A DNA stretch of 64,000 bases from UBA9676 sp963741615 (GCA_963741615.1 CAVUIU010000030.1:186001-250000), one strand, 5' to 3'; counted from the stretch's first letter, positions 50,378 through 58,967 are shown. Made by a program: numbers and translations. The notes: generated by a model from the sequence alone, not told the origin.

Positions 50378-51283
50378 GTGACGGCCGTGCCGCAGACAGT
50401 ATCCCAGCCGGGAGCCTCCCGGCCGGCCGCGTCCCGGCCGGGGCCGGCCCGGCCGGCCGACGGCACGGGCATGCCGCGCGGGGCGCAGCCGCGCCAGCTG
50501 ATCGTGACCGTCTACGGGCTGTACTCGCGGCCCGAGGGCGGCTGGATGTCGGTCGCCTCGCTGATCAGCCTGCTCACCGACCTTGGCGTGGACGAGCCGG
50601 CGGTGCGCTCGTCGATCTCGCGGCTGAAGCGGCGCGGGATCCTGCGCGCAAGCCGCCGCGGCGGCGCGGCCGGATATGAGCTGTCCGATGAGGCGCTCGC
50701 CATCCTGCGGGAAGGCGATCAGCGCATCTTCCGGCAGGAGCGGGCCACGCTCGACGACGGCTGGCTGCTGGCGGTGTTCTCGGTGCCCGAGGCCGAGCGC
50801 CACAAGCGGCATGTGCTGCGCTCGCAGCTGACCCGGCTTGGCTTCGGCACCGCCGCCCCGGGGGTGTGGATCGCCCCGGCCCATGTGCACGACGCCACCG
50901 CCGACCTGCTGCGGCGGCTGGGGCTCGACTCCTACGCGGACCTGTTCCGCGCCCATCACGTGGCCTTCGGCGAGCTGGCCGCGAAGGTGCGCGTGTGGTG
51001 GGACCTCGACGAACTGGAGCGGCTGTACGGCCGGTTCCTCGACGCCCATGACCCGCTGCTGCGCCAGTGGCGTTCGCGGCCGGCGGACGAGCGCAACGCC
51101 TTCGCCGACTATGTGCGGGTGCTCACCGACTGGCGGCGGCTGCCCTACCTCGATCCCGGCCTGCCGGCCGAGCTGCTGCCGGGGGACTGGATCGGCATCC
51201 GGGCCGCCGGGCTTTTCTTCACGCTGCGAGCTCAGCTGGAGGATGCCGCCCGGGCCCACGTGTCGCAGGTGATCAGCCGATAG
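50378..51283 (+). CDS. PaaX-family transcriptional regulator
   Basis: A 301-residue PaaX-type repressor. After an Ala/Pro-rich start comes the winged helix-turn-helix (QLIVTVYGLYSRPEGGWMSVASLISLLTDLGVDEPAVRSSISRLKRRGILRASRR). The PaaX core (WLLAVFSVPEAERHKRHVLRSQLTRLGFGTAAPGVWIAP) and the C-terminal PaaX_C part follow. PaaX proteins repress phenylacetate-type degradation genes and respond to aryl-CoA thioesters. In this cluster the natural effector would be the CoA ester made by the ligase 5 kb downstream. GTG 50378 follows the 10-bp repeat array. Its end overlaps the convergent RidA-like gene by 11 bases. Confidence 0.9.
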   Translation: MTAVPQTVSQPGASRPAASRPGPARPADGTGMPRGAQPRQLIVTVYGLYSRPEGGWMSVASLISLLTDLGVDEPAVRSSISRLKRRGILRASRRGGAAGYELSDEALAILREGDQRIFRQERATLDDGWLLAVFSVPEAERHKRHVLRSQLTRLGFGTAAPGVWIAPAHVHDATADLLRRLGLDSYADLFRAHHVAFGELAAKVRVWWDLDELERLYGRFLDAHDPLLRQWRSRPADERNAFADYVRVLTDWRRLPYLDPGLPAELLPGDWIGIRAAGLFFTLRAQLEDAARAHVSQVISR

Positions 51284-51671
51284 CGGCCACGCCCTGCAGC
51301 TCCACCAGGGCCGCGGGGTCCCAGAGCCGGTGCACGCCGACGGCGGCCACGGCGGGGTAATCCCGGCCGGCCAGCCTGCGCCAGACCTGCCCGATCTCAC
51401 GCGCATGCCCGCGGTAGTCATCCAGGTCGACCAGGTAGACGGTGAGGCTCACCAGGTCCGACGGCTCCCCGCCGGCGCCGCGCAGCGCGGTGAGCAGGTT
51501 GCCCAGGGCGCACTCGAACTGCTCCACCACCCCGGAGCCGGTGATCCGCCCCCGGGCATCGGCCGCCGTCTGCCCGGCCAGGAAAGCCAGCCTGTCCGCG
51601 GTCACGGACACGACGTGGGAGAAGCCGGACGGCCTGCCCAGCTCGCCGGGATTGATCCGCTCGATAGTCAC
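51273..51671 (-). CDS. RidA/YjgF-family protein, atypical
   Basis: A 132-residue Rid-family protein (enamine/imine deaminase fold). VVSVTADRLAFLAGQTAADARGRITG, FECALGNLLTALRGAGGEPSDLVSLTVYLVDLDDY and the closing YPAVAAVGVHRLWDPAALVELQGVAA give the fold. The Arg that follows Pro-Ala in canonical RidA (the 2-aminoacrylate-binding residue) is Val here, so this belongs to an atypical Rid subgroup. GTG 51671 with AGGATC upstream is preferred over ATG 51707. Divergent from the bifunctional monooxygenase. A role in releasing ammonia from the enamine produced by that enzyme is an attractive inference. Confidence 0.85.
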   Translation of the reverse strand: MTIERINPGELGRPSGFSHVVSVTADRLAFLAGQTAADARGRITGSGVVEQFECALGNLLTALRGAGGEPSDLVSLTVYLVDLDDYRGHAREIGQVWRRLAGRDYPAVAAVGVHRLWDPAALVELQGVAAIG

Positions 51672-51720
51672 GATCCTGCGTATCACGCGGCGCCACGGTG
51701 AGGCCACCCAGGCGCAGCGG

Positions 51721-51750
51721 CCCCCGGCGGCCCCCGGCGGCCCCCGACGG
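51721..51750. repeat. Three 10-bp tandem repeats in the RidA/monooxygenase control region
   Basis: CCCCCGGCGG occurs at 51721 and 51731 and as CCCCCGACGG at 51741, with a shifted relative just after. The units share the CCCGGCG core and the 10-base period of the array before the PaaX-type gene. About 65 bases downstream a GTTGACG (51813-51819) may be the -35 of the monooxygenase promoter. Confidence 0.65.
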
Positions 51751-51882
51751 TCCGGCGGCCCCCGGCCGCCTGGCCCGGCGCTCTCCTGCCGGGCCTCTAT
51801 ATCGTCTTGTTGACGACCGTATCAGTAGCGACATAGCCTGGCCCCGTCCAGCCCGGCCGGCGGAGGGATGGTGCGGGGCCAG

Positions 51883-54267
51883 ATGCGTATCGCGATCATC
51901 GGCGGCGGCCCCGCCGGGCTGTACTTCTCCGCGCTGGCCAAGCAGCTGGATCCGCGGCACGAGATCACCGTGTGGGAGCGGAACGCGCCCGACGACACGT
52001 TCGGCTTCGGGGTGGTCTTCTCGGACGAGACGCTGGGCGGCATCGAGCACGCCGACACCAGCGTCTTCCGTGCCATGGAGCGGGAGTTCGCCCGCTGGGA
52101 TGACATCGACGTGCACTTCCGGGGCACCGTCATCACCTCCGGCGGGCACGGCTTCGCCGCCATGAGCCGCCACCGGCTGCTGGCCATCCTGCAGGAACGG
52201 TGCGCGCAGCTGGGCGTGCGGATCGGATTCAGGACGCAGCCGCCGGACCTGACGCGGCTGTCCGCCACGCACGATCTGGTGCTGGCGGCCGATGGGGCCA
52301 ACTCCCAGGCCCGGGCCGGCTTCGCCGGCGCCTTCCAGCCCAGCCTGGAGGCCCGGCAGAGCAAGTACATCTGGCTCGGTACCGATCTGGTCTTCGACGC
52401 GTTCAAGTTCTATGTCCTGGACACACCGTGGGGAACCATGCAGGTCCACGGCTACCCCTACAGTCGTGACGCGAGCACCTTCATCCTCGAACTCCACGAC
52501 GACGTGTGGCGTCGCGCCGGGTTTCCGGCCCGCACGGCCGGCCCGCTCCCGCCAGGACACAGCGACGAGGCCTCCATCGCGCTCATCCGTGACCTGTGCG
52601 CCGAAGTGCTGGGCGGGCACGAGATCGTCGGCAACAACTCCCAGTGGGTGAACTTCACCACGGTCCGCTGTGCCAGCTGGCGGCACGAGAACATCGTGCT
52701 GCTCGGGGACGCGGCGCACACCGCGCATTTCTCCATCGGCTCGGGCACCAAGCTGGCCATGGAAGACGCGCTGGCGCTCGTGGCGTGCCTGCACGAGCAG
52801 CCCGGCGTGCCGGCGGCGCTGGCCGCCTATGAGGCGGAACGCCGCCCGGTGGTCGCCTCGACCCAGCGGGCGGCGCAGGCCAGCCTGGAATGGTTCGAGA
52901 ACATCGGCCACTACACCGGCCAGGACCCGCCCCAGTTCGCGTTCAACATCATCACCCGCAGCCGCCGGGTGACCTACGACAACCTGCGGCTGCGCGATCC
53001 CGAGTTCGTCGCCGGGCTGGACTCCTGGTTCGCCAGCGCCCAGGAGCCGCCGGCCCCGGATGTGTGCCCGCCGATGTTCCAGCCGGGCCGGATCGGGCCG
53101 CTCGAGCTCGCCAACCGGGTCATCGTCTCGCCGATGGACATGTACAGCGCCAGCGACGGCGTGCCCGGTGATTTCCACCTCGTGCACCTGGGCAGCAAGG
53201 CGCTCGGCGGGGCGGGCCTGGTGATGACCGAGATGGTGTGCGTGTCGGCACCGGGGCGGATCACCCCGGGCTGCGCCGGGCTCTACACGGCCGGGCAGGA
53301 AGCCGCCTGGCGGAGGATCGTGGACTTCGTGCACTCCAGCACCGCCGCCCGGATCGGTGTCCAGCTCGGCCACTCCGGCCGCAAGGGGTCCACCCGGCTG
53401 ATGTGGGAGGGCATGGACGAGCCGCTGCCCGAAGGCAACTGGCAGGTGTGCGGGCCCTCGCCGCTTGCTTACTCGCCGGCCAGCCAGGTCCCGCGTGAGC
53501 TGACCCCGGCCGCGATGGCGGCCATCACCGCCGAGTTCACCAGCGCGGCGCAGGCGGCGGCGCGGGCCGGGTTCGATCTGCTCGAACTGCACTGCGCGCA
53601 CGGCTACCTGCTCTCCTCGTTCCTGTCCCCGCTCGCCAACCGGCGCACCGATCGCTACGGGGGGTCGCTGGAGGGACGCCTGCGCTACCCGTTGGAGGTA
53701 TTCGACGCGGTTCGCGGCGTGTGGCCGGAGGGGCGGCCGATGACGGTGCGGATCTCCGCTACCGACTGGCATGACGGCGGCGTTGACGCCGATGAGGCGG
53801 TGGAGATCGCCCGGGCCTTCGCGGAGCACGGCGTGGATGGCATCGACGTGTCAACCGGCCAGGTGGTCAGCGAGGAGCAGCCCGCGTTCGGGCGCAGCTA
53901 CCAGACCCCGTACGCGGACCGGATCCGCAACGAGATCGGCCGCAAGTACGGGACCGCGGTGATAGCCGTCGGGGCGATCTCTTCTTACGACGACGTCAAC
54001 TCGATCATCCTGGCGGGCCGGGCCGACTTCTGCGCCCTGGGGCGGGCTCATCTCTACGATCCGCAATGGACGCTGCACGCAGCGGCCGACCAGGGCTACT
54101 CCGGGCCGGCCGCGCGCTGGCCCGACCCGTTCGCCGCTGGCAACCGCAAGCCACAGACCGGCCGCACCGACGGCCCCCGGCCACGCCTGGAGCTGATCCG
54201 GGCCGGGTCACCGGGTACCGCGCACGCGCGCTGGCGGCCGGGCCAGGCCAGCGGAGGCCGGCCGTGA
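51883..54267 (+). CDS. Bifunctional FAD monooxygenase / OYE-type reductase (2-aminobenzoyl-CoA or salicylyl-CoA type)
   Basis: A 794-residue fusion. Residues 1-390 form a class A flavin monooxygenase: MRIAIIGGGPAGLYF at the start, VLAADGANSQARAGF near 130, and LLGDAAHTAHFSIGSG near 275. Residues 398-780 form an old-yellow-enzyme/NADH:flavin oxidoreductase domain: MFQPGRIGPLELANRVIVSPMDMYS, GVQLGHSGRKGST near 497, ELHCAHGYLLSSFLSPLANRRTD near 570, and VGAISSYDDVNSIILAGRADFCALGRAHLYDP. This domain order is known for 2-aminobenzoyl-CoA monooxygenase/reductase of Azoarcus evansii and for salicylyl-CoA 5-hydroxylase. These act on an aryl-CoA thioester by hydroxylation and, in the first case, ring reduction. 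ATG 51883 fits the family N-terminus; ATG 51868 is possible. Its stop overlaps the next start. Confidence 0.9.
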   Translation: MRIAIIGGGPAGLYFSALAKQLDPRHEITVWERNAPDDTFGFGVVFSDETLGGIEHADTSVFRAMEREFARWDDIDVHFRGTVITSGGHGFAAMSRHRLLAILQERCAQLGVRIGFRTQPPDLTRLSATHDLVLAADGANSQARAGFAGAFQPSLEARQSKYIWLGTDLVFDAFKFYVLDTPWGTMQVHGYPYSRDASTFILELHDDVWRRAGFPARTAGPLPPGHSDEASIALIRDLCAEVLGGHEIVGNNSQWVNFTTVRCASWRHENIVLLGDAAHTAHFSIGSGTKLAMEDALALVACLHEQPGVPAALAAYEAERRPVVASTQRAAQASLEWFENIGHYTGQDPPQFAFNIITRSRRVTYDNLRLRDPEFVAGLDSWFASAQEPPAPDVCPPMFQPGRIGPLELANRVIVSPMDMYSASDGVPGDFHLVHLGSKALGGAGLVMTEMVCVSAPGRITPGCAGLYTAGQEAAWRRIVDFVHSSTAARIGVQLGHSGRKGSTRLMWEGMDEPLPEGNWQVCGPSPLAYSPASQVPRELTPAAMAAITAEFTSAAQAAARAGFDLLELHCAHGYLLSSFLSPLANRRTDRYGGSLEGRLRYPLEVFDAVRGVWPEGRPMTVRISATDWHDGGVDADEAVEIARAFAEHGVDGIDVSTGQVVSEEQPAFGRSYQTPYADRIRNEIGRKYGTAVIAVGAISSYDDVNSIILAGRADFCALGRAHLYDPQWTLHAAADQGYSGPAARWPDPFAAGNRKPQTGRTDGPRPRLELIRAGSPGTAHARWRPGQASGGRP

Positions 54268-55427
54268 CCGCCTTCGCCCTGGCACCGGACCAGCGGGCAT
54301 TCGCGGCCGAGGTCCGCGACCTGGCCACCCGCGAGCTCCGTCCCCTCGCCGAGGCTGGTGAGCCCGGCCGGGTCAACCGGGAGCTCATCAAGGCCCTGGG
54401 CCGGTTCGGCCTGCTGGCGCGGCTGTTCCCCGGGGTGGCCGGCGGGCGTCCTTCCCGGGAGGCACCAGCGACCGACCTGTGCCTGCTGCGTGAGTCGCTG
54501 GCCACCCGGACCACGGAGGCGGAAACCGCGCTGGCCCTGCAGGGCCTGGGCAGCTACCCGGTGCTGCAGTCCGGCCGGGCCGAGCAGGTGCGCCGCTGGC
54601 TGCCGGCGGTCGCCGCCGGGGACGCGGTGGCCGCGTTCGCGCTGTCGGAGCCGGCGGCGGGCTCGGATGCGGCGGCACTGGAGCTGACGGCCGAGCCGGA
54701 CGGGGACGGGTGGCGGCTGACCGGCGAGAAGATGTGGATCTCCAACGCTCCCGAGGCGGACTTCTACACCGTGTTCGCCCGGACCACGGCCGGGGCCGGG
54801 GCACGCGGGGTGAGCGCCTTCGTGGTCCCGGCCGGCCGGCCGGGGCTGGCCGGGGAGCACCTGGACATGGTGAGCCCGCACCCGATCGGCAGGCTCAGCT
54901 TCGACGGGGTGCGCGTGCGTGGCGACGAGCTGCTGGGGGAGCAGGACCGCGGGTTCTCGGTGGCGATGCGGACCCTCGACCTGTTCCGCCCGAGCGTGGG
55001 TGCCTTCGCGGTGGGCATGGCGCAGGCGGCGCTCGACGCCGCGGTGGCGCACGCCAGTACCAGGGCCGCGTTCGGGGGCCTGCTGAAGGACCAGCAGGCG
55101 GTGGCGCACCTGCTGGCCGAGATGGCGACCAGGACGGAGGCGGCCCGGCTGCTGGTCTACTCCGCGGCCGCCGCGCTCGACGAGGGCGCGGGCCGGGTGG
55201 CTGGCCGCTCGGCCATGGCCAAGCTGCTCGCGACCGAGACCGCCCAGTTCGTGGTGGACGCGGCGGTCCAGATCCACGGCGCGCGCGGGCTGCAGCGGGG
55301 TCACCTGCTCGAGCACCTCTACCGGGAGGTGCGGTCCCCGCGTATCTACGAGGGCGCGTCCGAGATCCAGCGCACCATCATCGCCCGTGAGCTGCTGCGG
55401 GATGGGCTCAGCGGCCCTGCCAGTTAG
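54264..55427 (+). CDS. Acyl-CoA dehydrogenase of the aryl-CoA cluster
   Basis: A 387-residue acyl-CoA dehydrogenase. AAFALSEPAAGSDAAAL and LTGEKMWISNAPEADFYTVFART form the flavin/substrate region, VGMAQAALDAAVAHASTRAAFG follows, and IYEGASEIQRTIIAREL near residue 363 carries the catalytic Glu. GTG 54264 overlaps the stop of the monooxygenase gene (GTGA) and has GGAGG six bases upstream, so translation is coupled. In the known aerobic 2-aminobenzoate route, ring-reduced CoA thioesters are broken down by beta-oxidation-like steps, for which this enzyme is a natural candidate. The 3' end overlaps the convergent hydratase gene by 20 bases. Confidence 0.9.
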   Translation: MTAFALAPDQRAFAAEVRDLATRELRPLAEAGEPGRVNRELIKALGRFGLLARLFPGVAGGRPSREAPATDLCLLRESLATRTTEAETALALQGLGSYPVLQSGRAEQVRRWLPAVAAGDAVAAFALSEPAAGSDAAALELTAEPDGDGWRLTGEKMWISNAPEADFYTVFARTTAGAGARGVSAFVVPAGRPGLAGEHLDMVSPHPIGRLSFDGVRVRGDELLGEQDRGFSVAMRTLDLFRPSVGAFAVGMAQAALDAAVAHASTRAAFGGLLKDQQAVAHLLAEMATRTEAARLLVYSAAAALDEGAGRVAGRSAMAKLLATETAQFVVDAAVQIHGARGLQRGHLLEHLYREVRSPRIYEGASEIQRTIIARELLRDGLSGPAS

Positions 55428-56235
55428 GTTCGCGGCCGGCCGTGAAGGCGGCGTGGAACTCCGCATAGTCCTGGCCGGTCATCAGCAGTGCCTGCGTCAT
55501 CGCCTCCAGTTCCAGCGCCGCGGACAGGCTCATGTCCTGCTCGCGGGTGAGCAGGGCCTTTGTCTGTGCGTACGCCTGGGCCGGGCCGCCCGCCAGCCGC
55601 TTGGCAAGCCGGTCCACCGCCTGGTCCAGCTCGTCGGCGGCCACGAGCTCACTGATCAGGCCGATCCGCTCGGCCTGATCGGCGTCGATGGTGTCACCGA
55701 GCATGAGCAGCTGCGTCGCGCGGCCCAGTCCCACCAGCCGGGGCAGCAGGTAGGCGGCGCCCATGTCCCCGCCGGACAGGCCCACCTTGGTGAACAGGAA
55801 CGCGAACCGCGCCGCCGGGGTCGCCACCCGGAAGTCTGCCGCGAGCGCGATCACCGCGCCGGCCCCGGCGGCCATCCCGTGCACCACCGCGATGACCGGG
55901 ATGGGGCACTCCCGCATGCCCCGGATGACCTCGCCGCTCATCCGGGTGAACGCGAGCAGCTCGTCCTGCCCCATCTGCAACGTGGCGCCGATGATCTCGT
56001 TGACATCCCCGCCGGAGCTGAATGCCCGCCCAGCCCCCCGCACCACCAGCACCCGGACGTCCCCCCGGTGGGGGAGCCCCGCCAGCAGGTCGCGCAGGTC
56101 GGCGTACGCCTCGAAGGTGAGGGCGTTCAGCTTGCCGGGCCGGTCGAGGGTCACCGTCGCGATCCCGCCGGCGCACTCGAAGCGGAAGTGCTGCCAATGC
56201 TGTGTCGGGGGGACCGATCCGCGGAACGGGCTCAC
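55408..56235 (-). CDS. Enoyl-CoA hydratase/isomerase of the aryl-CoA cluster
   Basis: A 275-residue crotonase-fold protein. The CoA/oxyanion strand is RAFSSGGDVNEII near residue 70, VIAVVHGMAAGAGAVIALAADFRVATPAARFAFLFTKVGLSGGDMGAAYLLPRLVG provides the second oxyanion loop, and there is a helical C-terminus. Crotonase enzymes of aromatic CoA routes hydrate or hydrolyse ring thioesters. The GGDMG in place of the GG-x-E-G helix start may indicate a hydrolase or isomerase rather than a simple hydratase. GTG 56235 has AGGG upstream. It is transcribed towards the acyl-CoA dehydrogenase gene and away from the ligase gene, which it shares a 217-base control region with. Confidence 0.88.
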   Translation of the reverse strand: MSPFRGSVPPTQHWQHFRFECAGGIATVTLDRPGKLNALTFEAYADLRDLLAGLPHRGDVRVLVVRGAGRAFSSGGDVNEIIGATLQMGQDELLAFTRMSGEVIRGMRECPIPVIAVVHGMAAGAGAVIALAADFRVATPAARFAFLFTKVGLSGGDMGAAYLLPRLVGLGRATQLLMLGDTIDADQAERIGLISELVAADELDQAVDRLAKRLAGGPAQAYAQTKALLTREQDMSLSAALELEAMTQALLMTGQDYAEFHAAFTAGREPNWQGR

Positions 56236-56357
56236 GCAGACACCCTAGCCTCCCCGCCGGCAGCGCACAGGGCACGGGTTTGGTACGCACACACCAAGGG
56301 CGAAACGGGCGTGATCATGACGTCAACCCGGGCCGTGACGTGTGATGTCGCGATTCG

Positions 56358-56385
56358 TTGACTGTCGTCAGAAACGATGAATACT
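56358..56385 (+). promoter_or_regulatory. Sigma-70-like promoter of the CoA ligase gene
   Basis: TTGACT (56358-56363), a 16-base spacer and AATACT (56380-56385) make a good housekeeping-type promoter, leaving a leader of about 60 bases to ATG 56453. Just upstream GTGATGTCGCGATTCG contains a TCGCGA core and overlaps the -35, a plausible repressor site. The monooxygenase control region has a similar GTTGAC. Confidence 0.55.
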
Positions 56386-56452
56386 GGTGCTACCCCTGCC
56401 ACAGCCTGGCGCTCCACCAGGGAACCGGGTGCCCCACAAGGAAGTGGTGCCG

Positions 56453-58087
56453 ATGCAGCTCTCACCCTCCGCGCACACCGATACCTTCTGCCGGGACAAC
56501 CTCCCACCCGCCGATCAGTGGCCGGACCTGCGGTTTGACCTTCCCGAACTGCGCTACCCGGATCGGCTCAACTGCGGCGAGGCCCTGCTGGACGCCACCG
56601 CGGCCCGCTACGGCCCGGACCGCCCCTGCCTGCGCACTCCGACCGAGACCTGGACCTATGGGGACCTGCTCCGCCGGGCGAACCAGGCCGCCGAGGTGCT
56701 CACCTCCGATTTCGGCCTCGTCCCGGGGAACCGGGTGCTGCTTCGCGGCCCGAACAACCCGTGGCTGGTCGCCGCCTGGTTCGGGGTGCTCAAGGCCGGC
56801 GGGGTCGCGGTCACCTCCATGCCGCTGCTGCGCGCCAGGGAGATCGCCGCGCTGGCCGACCTCACCAGGCCAGACCTCGCCGTGTGCGATCACCGCTTCG
56901 CCGGCGAGCTGGCCGCCGCCGATCCCGCGCTGCCCACGGTGCTGTACGGCGGCACCAGGTCCCCCGACGGTGCGGGCGATGACCTGGCGAGCCGCTGCGC
57001 GGCCCGGAGCGGCAGCTTCCAGGCGGTGGCCACCGCAGCCGATGACGTCGCCCTGCTCGCCGCGACCTCCGGTACCACCGGCAAGCCCAAGGCGACCATG
57101 CACTTCCACCGGGATGTCATGGCCATCTGCGACACGTTCGGCCGGCACGTGCTCGCGGCGACCCGGGATGATGTCTTCGCCGGCACCCCGCCGCTGGGAT
57201 TCACCTTCGGGCTGGGCGGCCTGGTGGTGTTCCCGTTCAGCGTGGGGGCCAGCGTCCTGCTGCTGGAGCGCGCCACACCCGGCGAGCTGGCGGACGCGAT
57301 CGCGGAACACGGGGTGACCACGCTGTTCACCGCCCCCACCATGTACCGGGCGCTGCTGGCAACCGGGAAGACCGGGGCGCTGAACGGCCTGCGGCGCTGC
57401 GTGTCGGCGGGTGAGCATCTCCCCGCCGCGGTGTGGGAGGACTTCCACCGCGCCACCGGCGTCAGGATCATCGACGGGATCGGCGCCACCGAGCTCCTGC
57501 ACATCTTCATCTCCGCGGCTGGCGATGCCATCCGGCCGGGGGCGACCGGCGTGGTGGTACCCGGCTACGAGGCGGCCGTGCTCGGCGAGGACGGGAAGCC
57601 GGTGCCGGACGGGACGGTCGGCCGCCTGGCGGTCAAGGGCCCCACCGGCTGCCGCTACCTCGCGGACGAGCGCCAGCGCGGCTATGTGGTGGACGGCTGG
57701 AACCTCACCGGGGACACCTATGCCCGGGACGGCGACGGCTATTACTGGTACCAGGCGCGCACCGACGACATGATCATCACCTCGGGCTACAACATCGCCG
57801 GGCCCGAGGTGGAGCAGGCCCTGCTTGGCCACCCGGACGTGCTGGAGACAGCCGTGGTCGGCGCACCGGACCCCGGGCGGGGAACGATCATCAAGGCGTA
57901 CGTGGTCCTGCGGGACGGCGCGGCAGGCGGCCCGGCCAAGGCCGCCGAGCTCCAGGCCTTCACCAAGCAGGTGATCGCTCCGTACAAGTACCCGAGGGCG
58001 ATCGAGTTCGTGGACGCGCTGCCCCGGACCCAGAGCGGGAAGGTGCAGCGCTACCGGCTCCGGGAGCGTGCCGCCACGCAGCCCTGA
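56453..58087 (+). CDS. 2-aminobenzoate/benzoate-CoA ligase-like AMP-dependent synthetase
   Basis: A 544-residue ANL-superfamily ligase. The N-terminus MQLSPSAHTDTFCRDNLPPADQWP with LRYPDRLNCGEALLD is characteristic of 2-aminobenzoate-CoA ligases. The P-loop ATSGTTGKPKATMHF lies near residue 204, A5 IGATELLHIFIS near 340, and YYWYQARTDDMIITSGYNIAGPEVE near 440. The catalytic C-terminal Lys is in RTQSGKVQRYRLRE near 529. It should activate anthranilate (or benzoate/salicylate) with ATP and CoA, the entry step for the monooxygenase encoded upstream. AAGGAAG precedes ATG 56453, and a good promoter lies 70 bases before. PaaX-type control by the aryl-CoA product is likely. Confidence 0.9.
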   Translation: MQLSPSAHTDTFCRDNLPPADQWPDLRFDLPELRYPDRLNCGEALLDATAARYGPDRPCLRTPTETWTYGDLLRRANQAAEVLTSDFGLVPGNRVLLRGPNNPWLVAAWFGVLKAGGVAVTSMPLLRAREIAALADLTRPDLAVCDHRFAGELAAADPALPTVLYGGTRSPDGAGDDLASRCAARSGSFQAVATAADDVALLAATSGTTGKPKATMHFHRDVMAICDTFGRHVLAATRDDVFAGTPPLGFTFGLGGLVVFPFSVGASVLLLERATPGELADAIAEHGVTTLFTAPTMYRALLATGKTGALNGLRRCVSAGEHLPAAVWEDFHRATGVRIIDGIGATELLHIFISAAGDAIRPGATGVVVPGYEAAVLGEDGKPVPDGTVGRLAVKGPTGCRYLADERQRGYVVDGWNLTGDTYARDGDGYYWYQARTDDMIITSGYNIAGPEVEQALLGHPDVLETAVVGAPDPGRGTIIKAYVVLRDGAAGGPAKAAELQAFTKQVIAPYKYPRAIEFVDALPRTQSGKVQRYRLRERAATQP

Positions 58088-58142
58088 CACGTGGCCCAGC
58101 GGGAACCGGGTTTAGGTGGGCCGCTGCGAGGAAGAGACGGGC

Positions 58143-58967
58143 ATGCGATCAATGGCTACCGCTCATGCGTCCGGCACGGCAAGGCGCGCATCCGACAGCC
58201 CGCCGGCGCGGGCGCTGGCCCGGGCGGGCCTCGCCGCACGCGGGGTCCTCTACATCCTCATCGGCTGGGTCGCGATCCTGGTCGCACTCGGCCAGACCTC
58301 TCAGCAGGCCGACCAGCAGGGCGCCTTGCAGCTGCTCGCGGGCAAGCCCTATGGACTGGTCTCGCTGTGGCTGCTCGGCATCGGGTTCGCGGGCTATGCG
58401 CTGTGGCGGCTCAGCGAGGCCGCCTTCGGCGTCACCGGCGAGGGGAACGGCGCCGGTCCCCGGCTGAAGTCCCTGGTCCGGGCGCTGATCTACGCCTTCT
58501 TCGCGTACCTGACTTTCAAGATCATCTCCGGTGCGGGCGGCGGCAGCCAGACCCGCAAGCAGCAGGACCTGACCGCCCAGGTCATGCATCACTCCGGCGG
58601 GCGGTGGCTGGTGGGCATCGTCGGCCTGGTCATCGTGGTCGCCGGCCTGCTACTGGTGGCCGAGGGCGTCCGCCGCAAGTTCCTGAAGTACCTGCAGCTT
58701 TCGCAGATGAGCCGCCGGACGCGCCGCATCGTTGAGCGGCTCGGCCAGATCGGGACCGCGGCCCGCGGCGCGGTGTTCGCGCTCGCCGGCGTGCTGGTGA
58801 TCGAGGCTGCCGTCACCTACAAGCCGTCCAAGGCCGGTGGCATCGACAAGGCGCTGCTGACGCTGCGCAACCAGCCGTTCGGCGAGTTCCTGCTGATCCT
58901 CGTGGCGCTCGGCCTGGTCATCTTCGGCGTCTACGGCTTGTGCGAGGCACGATGGCGCAGGGTCTAG
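58143..58967 (+). CDS. DUF1206 domain membrane protein
   Basis: A 274-residue membrane protein with six helices arranged as three DUF1206 repeats. Each repeat opens with an ARxGLAARGVLYILIGW-like helix (near 25, 110 and 200: ARAGLAARGVLYILIGWVAI, ALIYAFFAYLTFKI, GTAARGAVFALAGVLVI). The repeats suggest an internally triplicated pore or scaffold; function unknown. GAGGAAGAG precedes ATG 58143. The next small membrane-protein gene starts inside its last codons, so the two form an operon. Confidence 0.85.
   Translation: MRSMATAHASGTARRASDSPPARALARAGLAARGVLYILIGWVAILVALGQTSQQADQQGALQLLAGKPYGLVSLWLLGIGFAGYALWRLSEAAFGVTGEGNGAGPRLKSLVRALIYAFFAYLTFKIISGAGGGSQTRKQQDLTAQVMHHSGGRWLVGIVGLVIVVAGLLLVAEGVRRKFLKYLQLSQMSRRTRRIVERLGQIGTAARGAVFALAGVLVIEAAVTYKPSKAGGIDKALLTLRNQPFGEFLLILVALGLVIFGVYGLCEARWRRV

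Noticed and set aside
51418..53829. Minus-strand open frame of 803 codons through the bifunctional monooxygenase gene.
   Set aside because: Antisense shadow of a well-recognised fusion protein; no domain of its own.
56340..56360. A PaaX operator like the E. coli one in GTGATGTCGCGATTCG.
   Set aside because: Similarity is partial with an extra base, and only one copy is present; kept as a remark at the promoter, not as a site.
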